Shown here: positions 1 to 15,500 of the stretch, one piece after another | How positions within the stretch are numbered: position 1 is the stretch's first letter | Layout of the letters: each line of letters begins with the position of its first letter | NCBI GenBank assembly: GCA_940671915.1 | Contig: CALNVZ010003433.1 | Span: 18,820,051-18,884,050 of the forward strand | Length of the DNA: 64,000 nt | Source of the DNA: Paracentrotus lividus | Lineage: Eukaryota > Echinodermata > Echinoidea > Camarodonta > Echinidae | Reading direction: 5' to 3' | Translations under genes and position numbers: made by a program | Notes under the pieces: generated by a model | Database searches by the model: none | What the model was told of the DNA's origin: nothing | The model's input: the letters and a program-made list of their open reading frames with translations, nothing else

Positions 1-237
1 ACCTCTGACCAGTTTGAATAGAAAACAATGCAAAATTATAAATGAACAGAAACTGAAAAGTACAGAAATAAATACAAATTCATAATACTAGGGATTCAAA
101 CCAGCTCAAGTGAATAAACATGTTCTTTTAATATTTCAAGAATTAAGATTTTATATATACATGCATTCATAAAGGATCCATACATCTTTCTAAGAAGTTC
201 CTCAAGATTTACATCTGACTGTCCCTTTCCCTTCTAG
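1..237 (+). other. 3' end of an upstream intron
   Basis: AT-rich intron sequence that ends in a pyrimidine tract and the acceptor AG at 236-237. No coding signal is visible. The next exon upstream is outside the window. Confidence 0.7.
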
Positions 238-533
238 ATACGTCTCTGAGGGTGAGATTGGGAGCCAACCGATCAGTGAGGTTATCATGCTCAGCATCAG
301 CGACACCAGCGGCAACACCCTTCAGGGCCAGACATTCACTGTCACCATCACCCCTGTTAACGACCTCGCCCCCCTGGTCTCCCTCCCTACCCAGCTCCAG
401 GTGACTGAAGGAGGGCGGGAGGCCCTTACCAACCTTCATCTTAGCACCACAGACCTGGATACCCGCGTCACTCAGCTCTCCATCATTATGGATACCTTAC
501 CCAACTTTGGCTTCTTAGAGAACATCCGAGCCG
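238..533 (+). CDS. ECM3: ECM3-like exon 1 of window: CSPG repeat end and next start
   Basis: The first base completes a codon split by the upstream intron. The exon encodes the end of one CSPG repeat (FTVTITPVNDLAP) and the start of the next (LQVTEGGREAL, TTDLDTRVTQLSI). Donor GTAGGC at 534; the exon ends in phase 1. Confidence 0.9.
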
Positions 534-3500
534 GTAGGCACATATGTCCTTTTGCTTCATGATAATTTGTTAAATTTTTTGTTGTAGATCATCATTGATA
601 ATTTATCCAATTGTAATGGGAGATAGTGCCTGTGTTGCAGAGTTTAGAAGAGAAAGATATTTCAGTGAACAACCATTTATAGTACAATTCTTAATGGGGA
701 TATTAAGAGCAGTCTTTGAATGTTAAATTGAAAATAGTTTTGCGGAACTTCCTGGAAGACATCAAATTCTGTTGAGGATATCGTCTGTTCAGAACCATAA
801 GGGCATTAACACTTTGTTGAAGAATATGAGTTACATGTAACACCATTTTGGCTCTCGGCAGACAAGATGTAAAGGTAGATAACACTGTGGTTCATTGTTA
901 TCGACTCTACATCATTTTTGTTTTCTCTCAAGGCATCGGGTCAGAGCAGTCCAACGCTGGTCTTCCAATCACAAGTTTCCGTGTCCAAGATATCCTTGAT
1001 GGCGTCATCTACTATGTGAACAACAGGCATCACAACATTGAACCTGTTCATGATGGATTCCTCTTTCATGTGACCGATGGAGAGAATGAATCACCTCAGT
1101 TTAGGTTCAACATCACCATCGTGGTAAGACAAAAAGGACTTGTTGTGATGATGGTGGTAAAAATGATTAGGATGATGAGGAAAATTATGATATTGTGGTG
1201 GCGGTGGTGATAATGATATGATGATGATGATTATGACGACGACAGCGAGAATGATGACAAAAACAACGATGATGATGAGGATGATGATGATGGTGATAAT
1301 AATGATGATTGTGATGATTTGGATAGTTAGAATGGTGACAATTTCTATTGAGGAATATAATTTTGTATTAGTTCCACGCTTACATTCTTCACCTACTTTG
1401 TAAAACATTAAATTTTTCATATTAGCCAAAAATCACCATTCCCCATTTTCCCATTCCACCTACCAGCTGGTGAATGACGAGGAGCCTGTCATCATCACCG
1501 AACAGGCTTTCGTGCCCGAGGGCGAAGGTGTCATCATTGCCAATGTGACTCTGTTTGCTCAGGACCTGGACACTCCCACAGAGGACCTTCTCTTTGAGAT
1601 CGTGACCTACCCTCAGCATGGTAACCTAAGACGCAGGGACTTCCTGGAAGACCCTATCTATGCTGGCAAGATCTTGGGAGCGGGTGATACCTTCACATAT
1701 GAGGTAAGCCTTTAGAGCTTGAAGATTCAGTTGTAGTTTTGAATCTCTGTTTTCTGTCTTTGCCTGTTACATTAACTTTCTGCAACACGTGCAACACCCT
1801 CAAATTTTGCAATGATCAATTGGTAACAATTCTTTGTCAGAGACTTTCCATAAACATGCCAAGAGTTTTTATTTTGAATTCTAGGGGTAGAGTCTGCCCC
1901 CTCCCCTTGATGTTAGATCTCTAATTTGTATCATTTATTTAAAAGCAGGACTACACTGTATCTTCTTATTTTGACCTCACTGAATGAATCTAGAAAAAAA
2001 TCCTTTCCTTTATTTCTGTTCATCTTCACAGGACGTCCTGCAGGAGCTGATCATCTACGTCCATGACGGATCTGATGTCAACTCAGATACCTTCAGGATG
2101 TCTTTGACTGATGGTCTCTACACGGCTCAGGAGGACATCAACGTCATCATAGGACTTGTCAACGATGAGACTCCTAGGCTGGCTACCAACACGGGTCTCA
2201 GGGTTCAGATGGGTAGGTCTTCATCAGCCCCTTTCATTTGTTGTTCTGAAGTCTCCTAACAGACTGGCTTTAAATCCTTTCAATCTGTTCGCCTCACCTT
2301 TGGAAAAAATTAAGCTTGGTTCATTTCCAAGAAACTCTGGTCAACTACTTCAGAAAATGTCTATAAACATACATCTGCCCTTTGAGGTAATGTATATCTT
2401 GACTGTAAAAAAGGTACCAAACACTATCCTAGAGGTCCAGATACGTTGCTCTGTTATTACTAATACTAGTTGATGCTGCTGAGGCTGAGGCTTAGTCTTC
2501 TCTATGCTACGAGTTCATGAATTGTTTATGATACCACGTCAAATCTACATAGATGCTCTTCACTGCTTCTACATAAATACAATTTTGGGAGTTGGCCATT
2601 TTTTTTTGTAGATAAATAGAAATAAAAATGAATCATATCAAAATCATTGTTCTTCAAAGGTTCAACAAGCATCATCACGCCAGACAGTCTAAGAGCTACA
2701 GATATCGATTCAGAAGACGCCCAGCTTCTATTCACAGTTGCAGCTGACCCTAATGTTGGACAGCTACGCTTTGTCACCCCTAGCAAGGAATTTGACATCA
2801 GCAGCGCCTCTCAGACGAACAACTTCAGACAGAATGACATCAATAATGGTGAGTTTCATCTAGTTTATATTCCTGCCATAATAGTAATATTTCATATGAA
2901 ATATTGATTATGGTCCAACATCGCATATGTCGCCATCATTTAACTAGACGCTTCTGTCAGCTGGCCTTGGACTTTTAGCCAGATTCCATCTTTATCCTTA
3001 TTAAATTTACATGAAAGCCTCACTTTTCTCCTGTTATTCATATTATTTTCATCGTCTTATACACAGAAAGATATTATGATCATTTACACCCATCCACCCC
3101 ATAAATTTATCGTCTTAAGGCCATTTCATCCTTCCCCTATAATTTTTTATATATATAAATGGCATATGGTGTCCAAGTACATGTACATACGCTATGCATT
3201 ACTTTCATAATCGGCCATATCACTTAAACGGATGGGTGGTGGTCCGAACATAGCCGGATAAGCATAAAAGTTACTGAGAAACTCAAAGACTGACAGGTGT
3301 TAATTTGAACTTTCCCCCCCCCCCCCATTTTTTTTTGTTGTAGTTCTCTGCATCATTTGTTTGAATTCTTGATATTTTTTTCCCCTTCCAGGTTACATTC
3401 AGTATGTCCATGATTTGAGTGAACCAGCAGGGACAGTGGTTATCAAGTTTACTATCAGTGATCCTGAGGGAAATGAACTCATCGACCAATCGTTCATCAT

Positions 3501-6500
3501 CACTGTTCTAGGTACGGTGATGATAAGGATGATAATAATTATGAAGAGGATGATAATGATGAAGGAGATGATGGTGATTTGTATTATAATGATGGGAATG
3601 ATGATAATGATGAAGAAGATGACAGTTGGGACTATGATACATATTATAATGATGGTGGTGATTATGATAATGACAAAGACGATGACGACGATGATGATGG
3701 TGATGATGACAATGATGATAATGATGATCATGATCATCATCATGGGGATAAGGATGGAGATGATAGTGATATAGATTATGGTAATGATGATGATAACAAT
3801 GTTGGTGATGACAAAGATGACAGAGGTAGTGATGATGATGATAGTAGTAGTGATGATGATGGAGACGATAACAAAAAAGGCAAATCCTCTGTAATAATTA
3901 TTCTTTCTGAACTATCATCCACAGAGGATCGCATCCCACCTCGTATCCTTGCCAACCAGCCTCTCACCGTCGACGAGGGAGCCTCCCGCACCATCACCAC
4001 CGATACGCTCTCAGCCACCGATGACGATAGCGTCCCCGGCAACCTGATGTACTACCTGACGACCAGGCCGAACTACGGCAGGGTGGAGCACTCGGACTTC
4101 CCGGGATCAGGTGTGTCTCAGTTCTCCCAAGCAGACCTAGCGGCAGGTGCCATCAGTTATATTCATACCAGCCCAGATGAGAACATGATGGATAGCTTTA
4201 CGTTTACAGTGGATGATGGGAGTAATCAGGTAGGTTTTGGTGATTCTATCTTGTCTTTGATGACTCAATTCTGTTACGAGGGATCCAACAACTTTAGTTC
4301 TCCTCTCACCGACTTGCTAAGGGTACTATAAAATGCCCTACAGTTAGTTTCGTTTTAGAGACTTTGGATCAAAATATGGGAAGGGCATGATGCTAGGAAA
4401 AATGCAATCAAAAAGGAGAAGAGGGAGACAGAACTTTAGATGGACAGAAGGTGTCATAAAGGTGCTTACTTGGGTTGTGTCAAAATTACAAAAGTAACAA
4501 AAACCTTGAGAGGGTTTGTCTATGAGATCAAAGACGTCACTTCACAACAACTACAAATTGTATTTTACATGTTAAAAATTATTCTAAATTATATAATCGA
4601 ATCCACTCCTCTTCATCTTTCAGGTTACCCAGACGTTTTACATCAATATCAGTCCAGTGGACGACTCTCTACCATTGGTATCTAATCTAGGGATGCGTGT
4701 TCAGGAGGGTGTCAGGAAGACCATCACAGAATTTGAACTCAAGGCCATCGATCTAGACACAGCTGTAAGTCCTTACTCAGCCTATCTCACTCTGGAGAGT
4801 TTTTTATATCCTTCGCTTTGAGATGCATGTATCTCGCTGACAGGAGATTTCTTTAATGGATAAAAATTTGTAATGTTGTCCAAAATCCTTATGCTACCAC
4901 AAAGTTTTCTCCCGTTTCCAGGGATTAGTTCCTGTCCGTTACCCAATTATATCACCTGGGTGGAGTCTAGCAAGGGTAGAGTATTGTGTTGCCAGAGGTT
5001 AATTGTTTATTTTAGCTTACTGTTAAGAAACAAATCATATGTTTGGAGGTAATCAACCAGAAATACATACTCTGCCATATTCTGATAAACAGAATCAAGT
5101 GACAAAAAATGTGGCTGTAATTCATGCAGATGACAATGCAACATCATAATGCCCTGCCTAACATATCTCTTTGCAGGACATGTGTTTATGGATGAAGTTT
5201 TCTCAGGAAGAAGAATCTACATCTAAATCTGTCAAAGTTGGGCATTTGGAACTTAGTACAATGTAATAATGATAACTAACTTTACACCAGCTGGCATAAG
5301 CACAGTGTAATGGTTACAGTCCCAAGACCTCTGGTTTACAAAGCCACTCCTGTACCACTAGACCATTAAACAATCCTGTTGTCAGTTTTTTAACATCTAT
5401 TTATCTCTTTTTCCTTTTCTTTTACCAACCAAAAAGGAGGACCACATCATGTTCACGGTATTCACCCAGCCCGTCCACGGCACGGTAGATTTTACCCTCG
5501 ATGGCGTCCGCTTTGCCCCGACCTTGACATTCTCTATGGCTGACATCTATGAGAACCGCATCAGTTATAACCATGACGGCACCAACACCCTCTCGGACCA
5601 GTTTCAGTTTATGGTCTCGGACGGTACCAACCCCATGTTTGTCATTGAGAAGGCAACAGAGCTTCTGACTACATCAGCTCCACAGGTACATGTTGTGGTC
5701 TCTTTGTTTATTTTTGGTACAAGGGTACATGTAAATGATTGTCAGCCTGGATGTGAAGTTGTAAGCCTTGGAGGAGTAGGAAGACAACTATGGGTATGTG
5801 TGTTCTAGGACAACTACCCTCCTGGACCACTTCCATCACTAAATATCTACCCCCTATAAATTCTGCACCTAACCCGAACCCTATTTCTGGGGATAGTTGT
5901 CTTGGGGGTAATTGTCCAGGGGGTACATGTAGTTATGTATGTGTTCTAAGAATTATCAGTTGCAAATTGATTTTGTCAAAAGACATATATATTTGATCAA
6001 ACACTCAAGCATTGCACAAAGAATGTTACTTGACAATACACCATAAAACTTGTACCTGAGGAATTCAAATTCTTCAAAGCACAGCCAGTAGTTACATGTA
6101 TTTGCATACCTTGAATGTGGGAAAGTTGAATCTCACCTAACTCTTGATCTTGATCTTGATTGCTCTCGCCGATAGATGGCGTTGTAGCAATGAAGCTGAT
6201 AAATTTTGTCAATCATGTGTACCTGATACATTTGATACCCTATTTGGTTAGAGTGCTTCATTGAGATCCCTCTCCTATTTCATTCTTATTCAGGAGACGT
6301 GCACACTGTCATATTAATATGAATATTTGTGCCTTCCTCTCATTTCAGATATTTGACATCACTGTGATGCCTGTGGATGATGGTACTCCTAGGATAGTCA
6401 CAAACAACGGTCTCTCATACCTAGAATATGTGGATGATAGGGTAAGTCTGACATACTCAAATATAAAGGTGAAAAACTAATGATCTTATAAAGAATACTG

Positions 6501-9500
6501 GATTTAAAAGCAGTCCTTTGATTTTGAATTTAAAACAGAGGTGCAATTCTGTATATGTAAATTAATCTGACTTTATAATTGCAGAAGAAATTTATTCTAA
6601 AACTTCCCTTTTATTACCAAAAGGTATTTAACAGGTACTCGACAGAAATCAAATCATTGAGGGCTATGAATGGCACCTTTGTGTATCAAACAAATCTTTA
6701 GTGCATTTTGTTGAAAGTAGTATATGTAGATGCACAAGGGAGTTTCTATCCTGTGTCGTACAGGAAATTTTGACAACATTGTACTACTTTTTTAAAATGA
6801 AAATAGCATAATATTTTCTTGATTGATGGCGACCCTCAAGTAGTACCAGAAAGAGCACAAGAACCAAGACTTAACTTGACTTGATTACACATCCTTTAGA
6901 ATTGAAATGAAAAAATAGTACTGTGTTGAATGGAACACAAAAATAGCAGAAAAACAAAAAGACAAAAACAACAAAAGCGTGGAATCCCCACTAAGTAAGA
7001 ACTGCTATTGGTTAAAATCGGGCTGTCATTACTTTTTTTATAATACTGAATTGTCAATAAGGATAAACTTTGATAAAAATGACAGAGCTCCATCAATATA
7101 AATATATAATGTTTTATCCAACCACCAGGCTATGGGCGTGATCACTAGCCGCACCCTGCAGACCATGGATACGGACACGCCCGATCGGTCTCTGGTCTAC
7201 ACCGTCACAACACCACCCAGGAACGGTTACCTGGAAAGTACACTCACCCCAAGGACCCCTGTCGCTTCATTTACTCAAGGTAAGAATACAAACATTCACC
7301 TTTCTCATACTTGCAGCTTGTGAACAAAAATATTAGACAAAGCTCTTTTTCATAAGGGTTTCAGTCTGTGTATCTCTCGCTTTGTGTGGGAAGAAAATAT
7401 ATCAAACACAGACTAACTCTACATATACTTTTATACATTCTTCAGGAATTATATCATTGACATGTGAGTATAGACCTTTGGTTACTAATGCAAATTGCGC
7501 TCTTGTCCCAGAACAGAAAATGGGCTTGGTCTAATAATTTTTGCCCGAGCTGTAGCCTAGTCACACTGGGAAAATGACCCCTGAATGGACACCAGACCCC
7601 ACAAATTATTACATTACTGTGAATGGAAAGTCAGGGGTCGATTTGGAGTTACTTTGACAATGTGACTGAGGTATTGTCCATTAGATTTAGGGCCAATAGG
7701 AGACCACTTTTATTAAAAGAGCAACCCTATCAAGAACTAGGTATATAAATTTATAAATTATGTTGGCTTGTATTCACAAATAATGATTATCTTAAAAGCT
7801 GTTTTAGTTGTAGTAATTTGTAAAAAATGTTAAAGTGTATATATGATAAAAATAGGACTGGTACAACAAGGCCCAATGGGTTTTCATTGCAGATGCATTG
7901 TAGAATTTACATTTTATATGTTGTGAAAACTATGTCAAACTTGCAACTGCCTCATCTCCCTCTTGAATAATCATAATAATTGTGTAGTCAGAAGATTTTT
8001 ATTAATCTGTTATTATTGTTATTTTCATATTTTTGCTAACAGAGGACATCAACAATGGCTTGATCCGCTACGTGTTGTCTTCAGGGTCTGAATCTGAGAC
8101 TAGTGATAGCTTTGTATTTGATGTGGCAGACACACATCCCAACATGGTTGTAGGAACAGTGTACAGGATTCGCTGGTCCCTCATCCACTTTGAGAAATCT
8201 CACTACAATGTGAGCGAAACTCAAGGGACAATCAGCGTAACACTAAAGAGAACAGGGAATGTGAACCAGGTAAGAACACTTAGAGGGGATTTCTTTCATG
8301 ATCATAATGCTGTCAAGCAGGTATTCGGCCTACACCTGTTATCATCTGAACTGATCATTTGCCTAAGAATTCCCTTGGCAACGCTTTAATTCAATATACA
8401 TGTAGCGTATATATCTTTGACCACCATTAAAGTAATGTTGAATTGATCCCCAAAAGCTGTATTGTGTAAGATTCATAAATATATGATATGATCTGACCAA
8501 GGTGTCTAAAGCATTTATGCAAAATTATTTTACAAAAATAATAGAAAGATGTAGGTCCAGATGTGAGAAGAAAGGAGGACAGGGGGAGTAAGAAATTATG
8601 AGGAATGGTGAGAGAGGAATGAAGACAGTGAAAGGTACAGAAGGAGACAGAGATTTAGCAAGAGATTAAAATACATGTGTAAGACAAATGAAGTCAGTGA
8701 GGGAGGAGAGTGGAGGGCACAGAGAGAAATAATCCTCATCATTATCATCATCATCACTATCTTGTCCATCTTCTTTCTCCCAGTATGCCATCGTCCTGTG
8801 CAGCACCGAGCCTGCTTCTGCCACCTCATCATCCCGTACCAACCCACGCCAGGGCCAGAACGACTATGTGGAACACTCAGGTCAGGTCCAGTTTGAAGAA
8901 CGGGAGGAGACTAAGACCTGTACCATCATCATCAACAATGATGCAGTCTTTGAAGGACCTGAAGATTTCATTGTTGTGCTCAGTACACCGGCATATGCTC
9001 TCCTAGGAGAACCTTCACGAGCCATTGTCTCCCATCAATGATATTGAAGATGGTATGTGTGTTTCTCTTAACCCCACCTCTTATTTACAATTTTTTTTTT
9101 TTTTTTTTGGTCACCTTAGATATGTTTTAAAATGTTTTCATATTTGTTTTAAAATGTTTTCATATTTGTCTTTACTGAGTACTTTACCATGTACTTTATA
9201 CAGATCAGGAAGAAATTATTAGAACAAGCTCTTGTGTGTAAAAGTTTCAGTGTTTTGAATCTTTGGAATGAAATCAAAGAGAGGATACAGGAACACAAGC
9301 AGGTCAATGAGAGAGGACTCTTTGAATTCTTGAAGCAAGAATCGGCTGCAATGACAAGATAGAAGAAACCCTTATGAAAAAGAGCTAATAATTTTGGCTT
9401 CAGATGTATCACTATTTAACCATTTTATGATCAGAAGTTTGTTATAATGAAGGGTAACATAGAATTCTGTTTTCTTGTTTCAGAACCTAGTATTGAGTTT

Positions 9501-12500
9501 GCTGACATTGAATATCACGTGGATGAAAGTGCAGGCTTCCTCTTTGCTCCAGTAATAAGAAAAGGTAAAAAGAAATTTTCAATAATGCCAATTTTAGTTT
9601 AAAGCTTTGTATTGTAAAACAATGATTCTGTACAGTATTATTCTATGGATGATCCATGAATGCATAACCTTATTTAACCTTAACCTGCAGAAAAAATAGT
9701 ATTGTTATTTTTGGAATTCTTCTTTTAAACAATGTGTTTCCTTTCTGTTTTGAGTTCTCACCAGAAAAGCACCAATTCAAAGAATTGTTTGATAGTTTAA
9801 TCTTTGTCCTCGGTCTCCCCTACAGTGGCGGGGGCTCACTGGCATTATCATGCTGATGAGCCCCTGCCACTGTGCACTCGAGCAATACTGAGGGTTTCTG
9901 GAGCCATGACAGTGCGGGGAATTGGGCGGGGCTCTGGATGTAGCGAGTGGAGGCCTTTGGATACAGGTTGTGATGGTGATGGTGACTTCTTCGCTCTTGG
10001 TGCTCGGGGCTCTGCTTGCCTCAGGTTCCGGCTGACGGGCTGACATTTATCATGGCTTGGTGTTTTCGGCCTGTCAGCTGGAGCTGGGGGTGGGGAGGGC
10101 TGCGGGTGTCTCGCCTTAGAGGGCCGCCATCGCTCCCATAACTACTTTTGAAGGGCTTCCACTCTCTGGATCTGGGGTCTCGCTTGTGTCCGCGTCGACG
10201 GGACTCTAGAATCCCCACATTCATGCTTTTACCTCTCTCTTCGTTTCAGCCGTAGTAGCATGCCAGTTTATTTTTCCTGTTTTTCGCATCTATTCTTATT
10301 TCCTTTCTCTCTCTCTTTCTTTCCTTCGATTCTATTTCACTTTATATCTCTGTGTTGACTTGTTTCTATGTATGTATTCATTTAGTTATTAATTGTACCA
10401 ATTTTAAAACCTTTTGATGTTCTTTTGCTGTATCTTATGTGAAAATCCCATGTCAAATTCCCATTTTTATTGTTTTATGATCATGGACGAGATAAATTTG
10501 AATTGAATTGAAATTGAATTGAATTGTGTTACCATTTTTTTTTCTTTATCAAGGTGACTCGAGTACCTCTGTGTCAGCGATCTGTTTCACCGTCCCTCGC
10601 ACTGCAACAGGCAGTAGTCTGACTGGTCTAGAATCAGGGTCTGATTACAAGACTAGAGGCATGGCCTTAGAGTACCAGGTAGTCTTTCCTCAAGGAGTCA
10701 ACACTGCGTCATGTGATATCAAGGTAAGACAGATTCTATGAAAAAATAATTGAAAATTGCTTTTCATTGATACAATTATATGCTATATTTTCTGTATATT
10801 CCTTTGGGTACCATGTATATTTATGAAATTGAATAAAACCATATTATCTTTTAATCATGTTAACCTTTGACAATTTAAATATATTTATAATTGTATATTT
10901 TATATGTTTTTACCTCGTACAAAATCTTGTAATTCAACTATTGACTGTGATGGCATCTTTTGCTAATAAACCATTTGAAATCAACCAATCCAAATCCACA
11001 GGCATAACCACATGTACTTGTAAGTTAAGATGTTACATTATTATGAAAGTAATCACTATCTGACTTTTTTTGTTTTGGATGAGTTATTTCTAGGCTTGGA
11101 TGCTAAACGTTAAATTAAGCTAACATAGAATTTGATGATTAGAACATCTTCCTAGTGCCTGTTGCAAGATACAATCATAAACTTCAATTCCTGTTTGAAA
11201 TGGATCTGGCATTGAACAGGTGGTTATTGGGCTCTTCTTATAGTTAGACTTGAGAATATTAGAGTAGCAAACTGCATTAGACTAAAACATTCAAATTAAT
11301 TTGACTATGTCTCCTCGAGGTAATGTGGACGCTGTCAACTTGCTGAATAATTCCCTTAATTATATAGCCCTGAAACCTATGGGTTGACTCAGTGGATTGA
11401 GTGTCTGCTTCAGAATACGGAGATTATTCCTTTAAACTGTCCACTTACTATTTCAGATAATTGATGATTCACTGTATGAGGAGCAGGAGGAGTTTGAGAT
11501 AGCCCTGTCTATGCCATCTTACCATACCAGGATTGGAAGCAAAGCTAGAGCTAGTGTCATCATCGATGGACCCAACGATGGTGAGTCAGTTACCATGGAA
11601 ACCAGAAGATTTAGAGAATTCACATTAAAGAGGGATATGTATGTGAAATAAGAGTGGTATTACAGTATCGTTTTCAAAGAGTGTAATGCATATATGTCGG
11701 TTTGGATCTAATCTGCAATATTAAAGATTTATTTTGGTAAAAAAAAACACAAAGATAGAGCCAACTTCATCATTGATAGATGTATTGTGTCACATTGACA
11801 AGTTTGTTGCCTTGAAAACAATCATCATCATCACTTCATTTCTATTCACTTCCATCTAGCATCGTTATCTTTCCTTGCTAATTTCCCTTGCAGTTATGCA
11901 GTCTCTACAAAAAATTTTTGCCATGTGTCATATATGTGTTACCACAGAGATTCAGTTCAAGTTTTCTTTGGCACTTTATAGGGAAATCATTTTTTTTTTC
12001 AATTTTTTTTTCAATAGGAGAACTCAATATTATGTTGAACAGCATGATTTATTATATGGAGTTAACATGTAAGGTCTATAATTAAATAAATGGAATAAAA
12101 CATTCAAACAAATTTCTTTCATCTTAGAATCAACCATTTACTTTGGCCAATCCAACTACGTGTTTGGTGAGAATGCTGGCACGGTTGAGATCGAGGTCTA
12201 TCGCCAAGGCAGTGACCTCTCTTACACCTCTATGGTATGGTGTGCTCCTAAGGCTACCTTCCCTCAGTCAGCCTCGCCTGGTGAAGACTTTGTTCCCAAC
12301 GCCAACATGCTGACCTTTAACCCCCAACAGACTGTCGAGGTAAGACGGGAGCGATTTGATGATCATCAAAAGTAGAGTTCTTACTGAATTCATTAAAAAA
12401 ATTTGATTGAAGTTTAACTTATTCCTTTGAACATCGACCTTGAAACTTCTCAGACTTAGTCACAATAAATTATTATTCCTAGAATATATTAGTACAAAAG

Positions 12501-15500
12501 TGATTATGATAATATTTATGATAGCAGAAATATGACACAAGTTAGGACCAATATTACTTGAATAAAAACAAAATGCTCAATACCCCATAAGCAAGTCATG
12601 CAGGAGGCGGTGTAGCTCAGTTGTGAGAGCGCTCGTTTCGGACAAGATCGCATGATCACGCGTGGGTTGGAGTCCCAGGCATGCCGAAAGACATCTTGCA
12701 AAAGAAACTGATGCTGTAACGTTGTGTGTATAGCGTGCCTTGCCGCTGTATTCAGTACAAGTGTGAATGCAGTTGGAAAACACTCCGTCCATCGGAAGAG
12801 GACGTAAATGTTGGTCCCGGGAGAGCTACACATGGCCCTATGCACGTTAAAATCCAATACACTATTCGACAAAGAGAAGGGTGTTTCACCCGGTGTATTG
12901 CACCTAGCCCGTCCCGGTGAAACTGCAAGAATCTTCAGAATTGAAGGAGGCAGTAAATAATACTAAGAAGAACTGAGAACCAAGACCAAAATACACACTT
13001 TTTCTGAACCCATGAAACCCCCTAATTTGGTAATAATTATTATTATTCTGTATGTATTTATCATAATGCAAAAAGTACAGTAAAAGAGTCTGAGTGAGTA
13101 TCCGAGGGTCAAACATTGCACTGTATGTAAAAATAGGAACTATCTCTTTTCACGTCAGTAATTAATTACATGTTTATTTTTTCTCATCAACAAAATGTAG
13201 GTATGCCGTATCACCATCGTGGATGACTCTGCTAGCCCTCATCTGGAGGGAAATGAGACCTTTGTCGTCTTCCTCAGCTCAGCCATGAACTCAATGCTTG
13301 GAACTCCTTCTGAGGCTATTGTCTTCATCAACGATACTGCAGATGATGGTAAATTGAATTTTAGATTGAGATTTAGATTGAGATTGAGATATGTAATACC
13401 ATTAAGATTTACACTAACATTGAGTTTGAAATCTTGTTTGAGATTAAGATTGAAATTGAGATTAAGATTGGGGTTGAAACTCAGTTTGAGATTGAAACTG
13501 AAGTTGAGATTTCAGATCTTGTATTAAATATAGAGTTTGAGTTTAAAACTTAGATTGAGTCTAAAAATGAAATGGAGATTAAAATGAGAAAGAGATTGAC
13601 GCTTACATATACATGTAGGTAGGTTAAGAGCGACTTTGTGATTAAGTTTGAGATTGAGTTCAAAATTAAAAATTAAAATTAAAATATAAAAGCAAAATTT
13701 AAACCTGAAATAGTGGGGCGACTGTGAAATGAAAAAGTCTAATGAAAAAGTCCAATGTGAGAGCATGAAAATGGATATGTAAGAATTCAAGGAATTATAT
13801 GAAGAATACAATATTTGTTAGTGAGTTTAATATCAATGACAAACACTCTTAATTATGGAGTTCTGGGGGATGTTTCACAAAGAGTTAAGTAGACATAAAG
13901 TCGCACTTAACTTCTACGTGCATCTTGTTTTATAACACGCAATTTAATTGATAGATTTCACAATGGCGCGCATCCCAGGAGCATGGTCAATCCAATGAGG
14001 TGATGCGTAATATAACGCACAAAACTAACAATTTAAGTGCAATTTTTAAGTCTACTTAACTCTTTCTGAAACACCCCCCAGATTCCATCTTTGCAATTCA
14101 GTGTTAGATTGCAGATAATAATATAAAATGTGAATGCTGGATGAATGCATTTTTCACTTTTATGACTGCAACTTCAAAATTCATTCTTTCTTCCTCTCAG
14201 TACCCACAATGCAGTTCCTTACAACTAAGGTACATGTTGAAGAGCAGACGGGCGTGGTCCACGTTCCCGTAATCAGGACCGGTGATCTATCTTATGAGTC
14301 ATCCGTGAGATGCTTCACACGCCAGAAGACGGCCCAAGTCATGATGGACTATGATGAAAGGCTCAATACAGATGACTTTAGGATTGTCTTTGCTCCGGGA
14401 GAAAAGGTAAATATTTATGATTATTCTCTTTTTGATACATAGTAGTATGTATCTGGGTAGAGCCATCAGTATGATAAAGAATGGCCCTAAACAAAATGAT
14501 CTATTCATTTCAAGAAGGCAAGACATAACTAAAATACTACCACCCCCACCAAAATATTTGAAAAAAAAAAAAGAAAAAGGAGAAAAAGATTTTAAAATAT
14601 ATCAACACGGCAACCTGTTACCTGATATTTTTTTTCATGTTATGTCAGTTTTGTTAGAATAGCGATTTTGGGCTTTCCCATGAAACATTGGAATCTACAC
14701 CTAAGAAAACTCACTAGAGTTATGTTGTGAAAACAAATTTTGTTCAGAGGAAATATGGTTGTAAGATTGTAACAAAAGAGAGCATCGATTAGTATTTTTT
14801 CTCGAGTACGGAAAAAGCAAAACTGTATAATCAAGTATTCATAGCAACCATTATGAAAGGATTGTCAGATTGAGATGAAATTTGGAAAAATATAATAACC
14901 TAATATTCTTTCAAAGAAAAAAAAATGAAACTACATGTACATCATTCTTTTGTATTCTTTTACAGATCAAGAACTGCACTGTGCGATTAGTAGAAGACAG
15001 CACCTACGAGTCGGATGAGACTTTCGTTGTCAAACTCACGATGCCATACGGAAGTGATATCTGCGATGCCAGAATAGGAGAGAACCGAACATCTCTCATC
15101 ACAGTGTCAGATAGTGAAGATGGTATGATAAAGTTAAATTTTATTTGTTTTTATCATTGATATTGGGAACTGAATGCTGTATGTGTTAAATCTATGGGAA
15201 TGAGTGAATTAGTCAAGAGGTTAATCGTGTAGGAAGGGCACTACATGTATTATGTAGACAGGCAAGTTTTGTTCTTGCTTTTTGTTCTGGTTACGTTAAT
15301 CAAGACCCACAATAAATCAATAAAGAAAAACTTGCATTTAATGGCATTGATTTTTTTTGGGGTTAGATCAGTGAAGTTACTGGGATCCAGAATATGATTT
15401 ACAATGTAAATGTAGCTAATTTGAATGTAATAAATGTATAGAATGCAACAAATAAAATATGGTATCAAGGTTCATGGACATTTTTATCTATCGATGTTGG

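Noticed and set aside
1091..1429. Ile-rich 112-residue minus-strand frame
   Set aside because: Reverse reading of the GAT microsatellite.
3579..3924. Asp-rich 100-residue N-terminal extension in frame with exon 7
   Set aside because: It is the GAT microsatellite of the intron. The exon starts at the acceptor at 3923-3924, which also fits the phase.
12604..12676. tRNA gene
   Set aside because: The A box is good but the B box is degenerate, no cloverleaf closes, and a SINE body follows directly.
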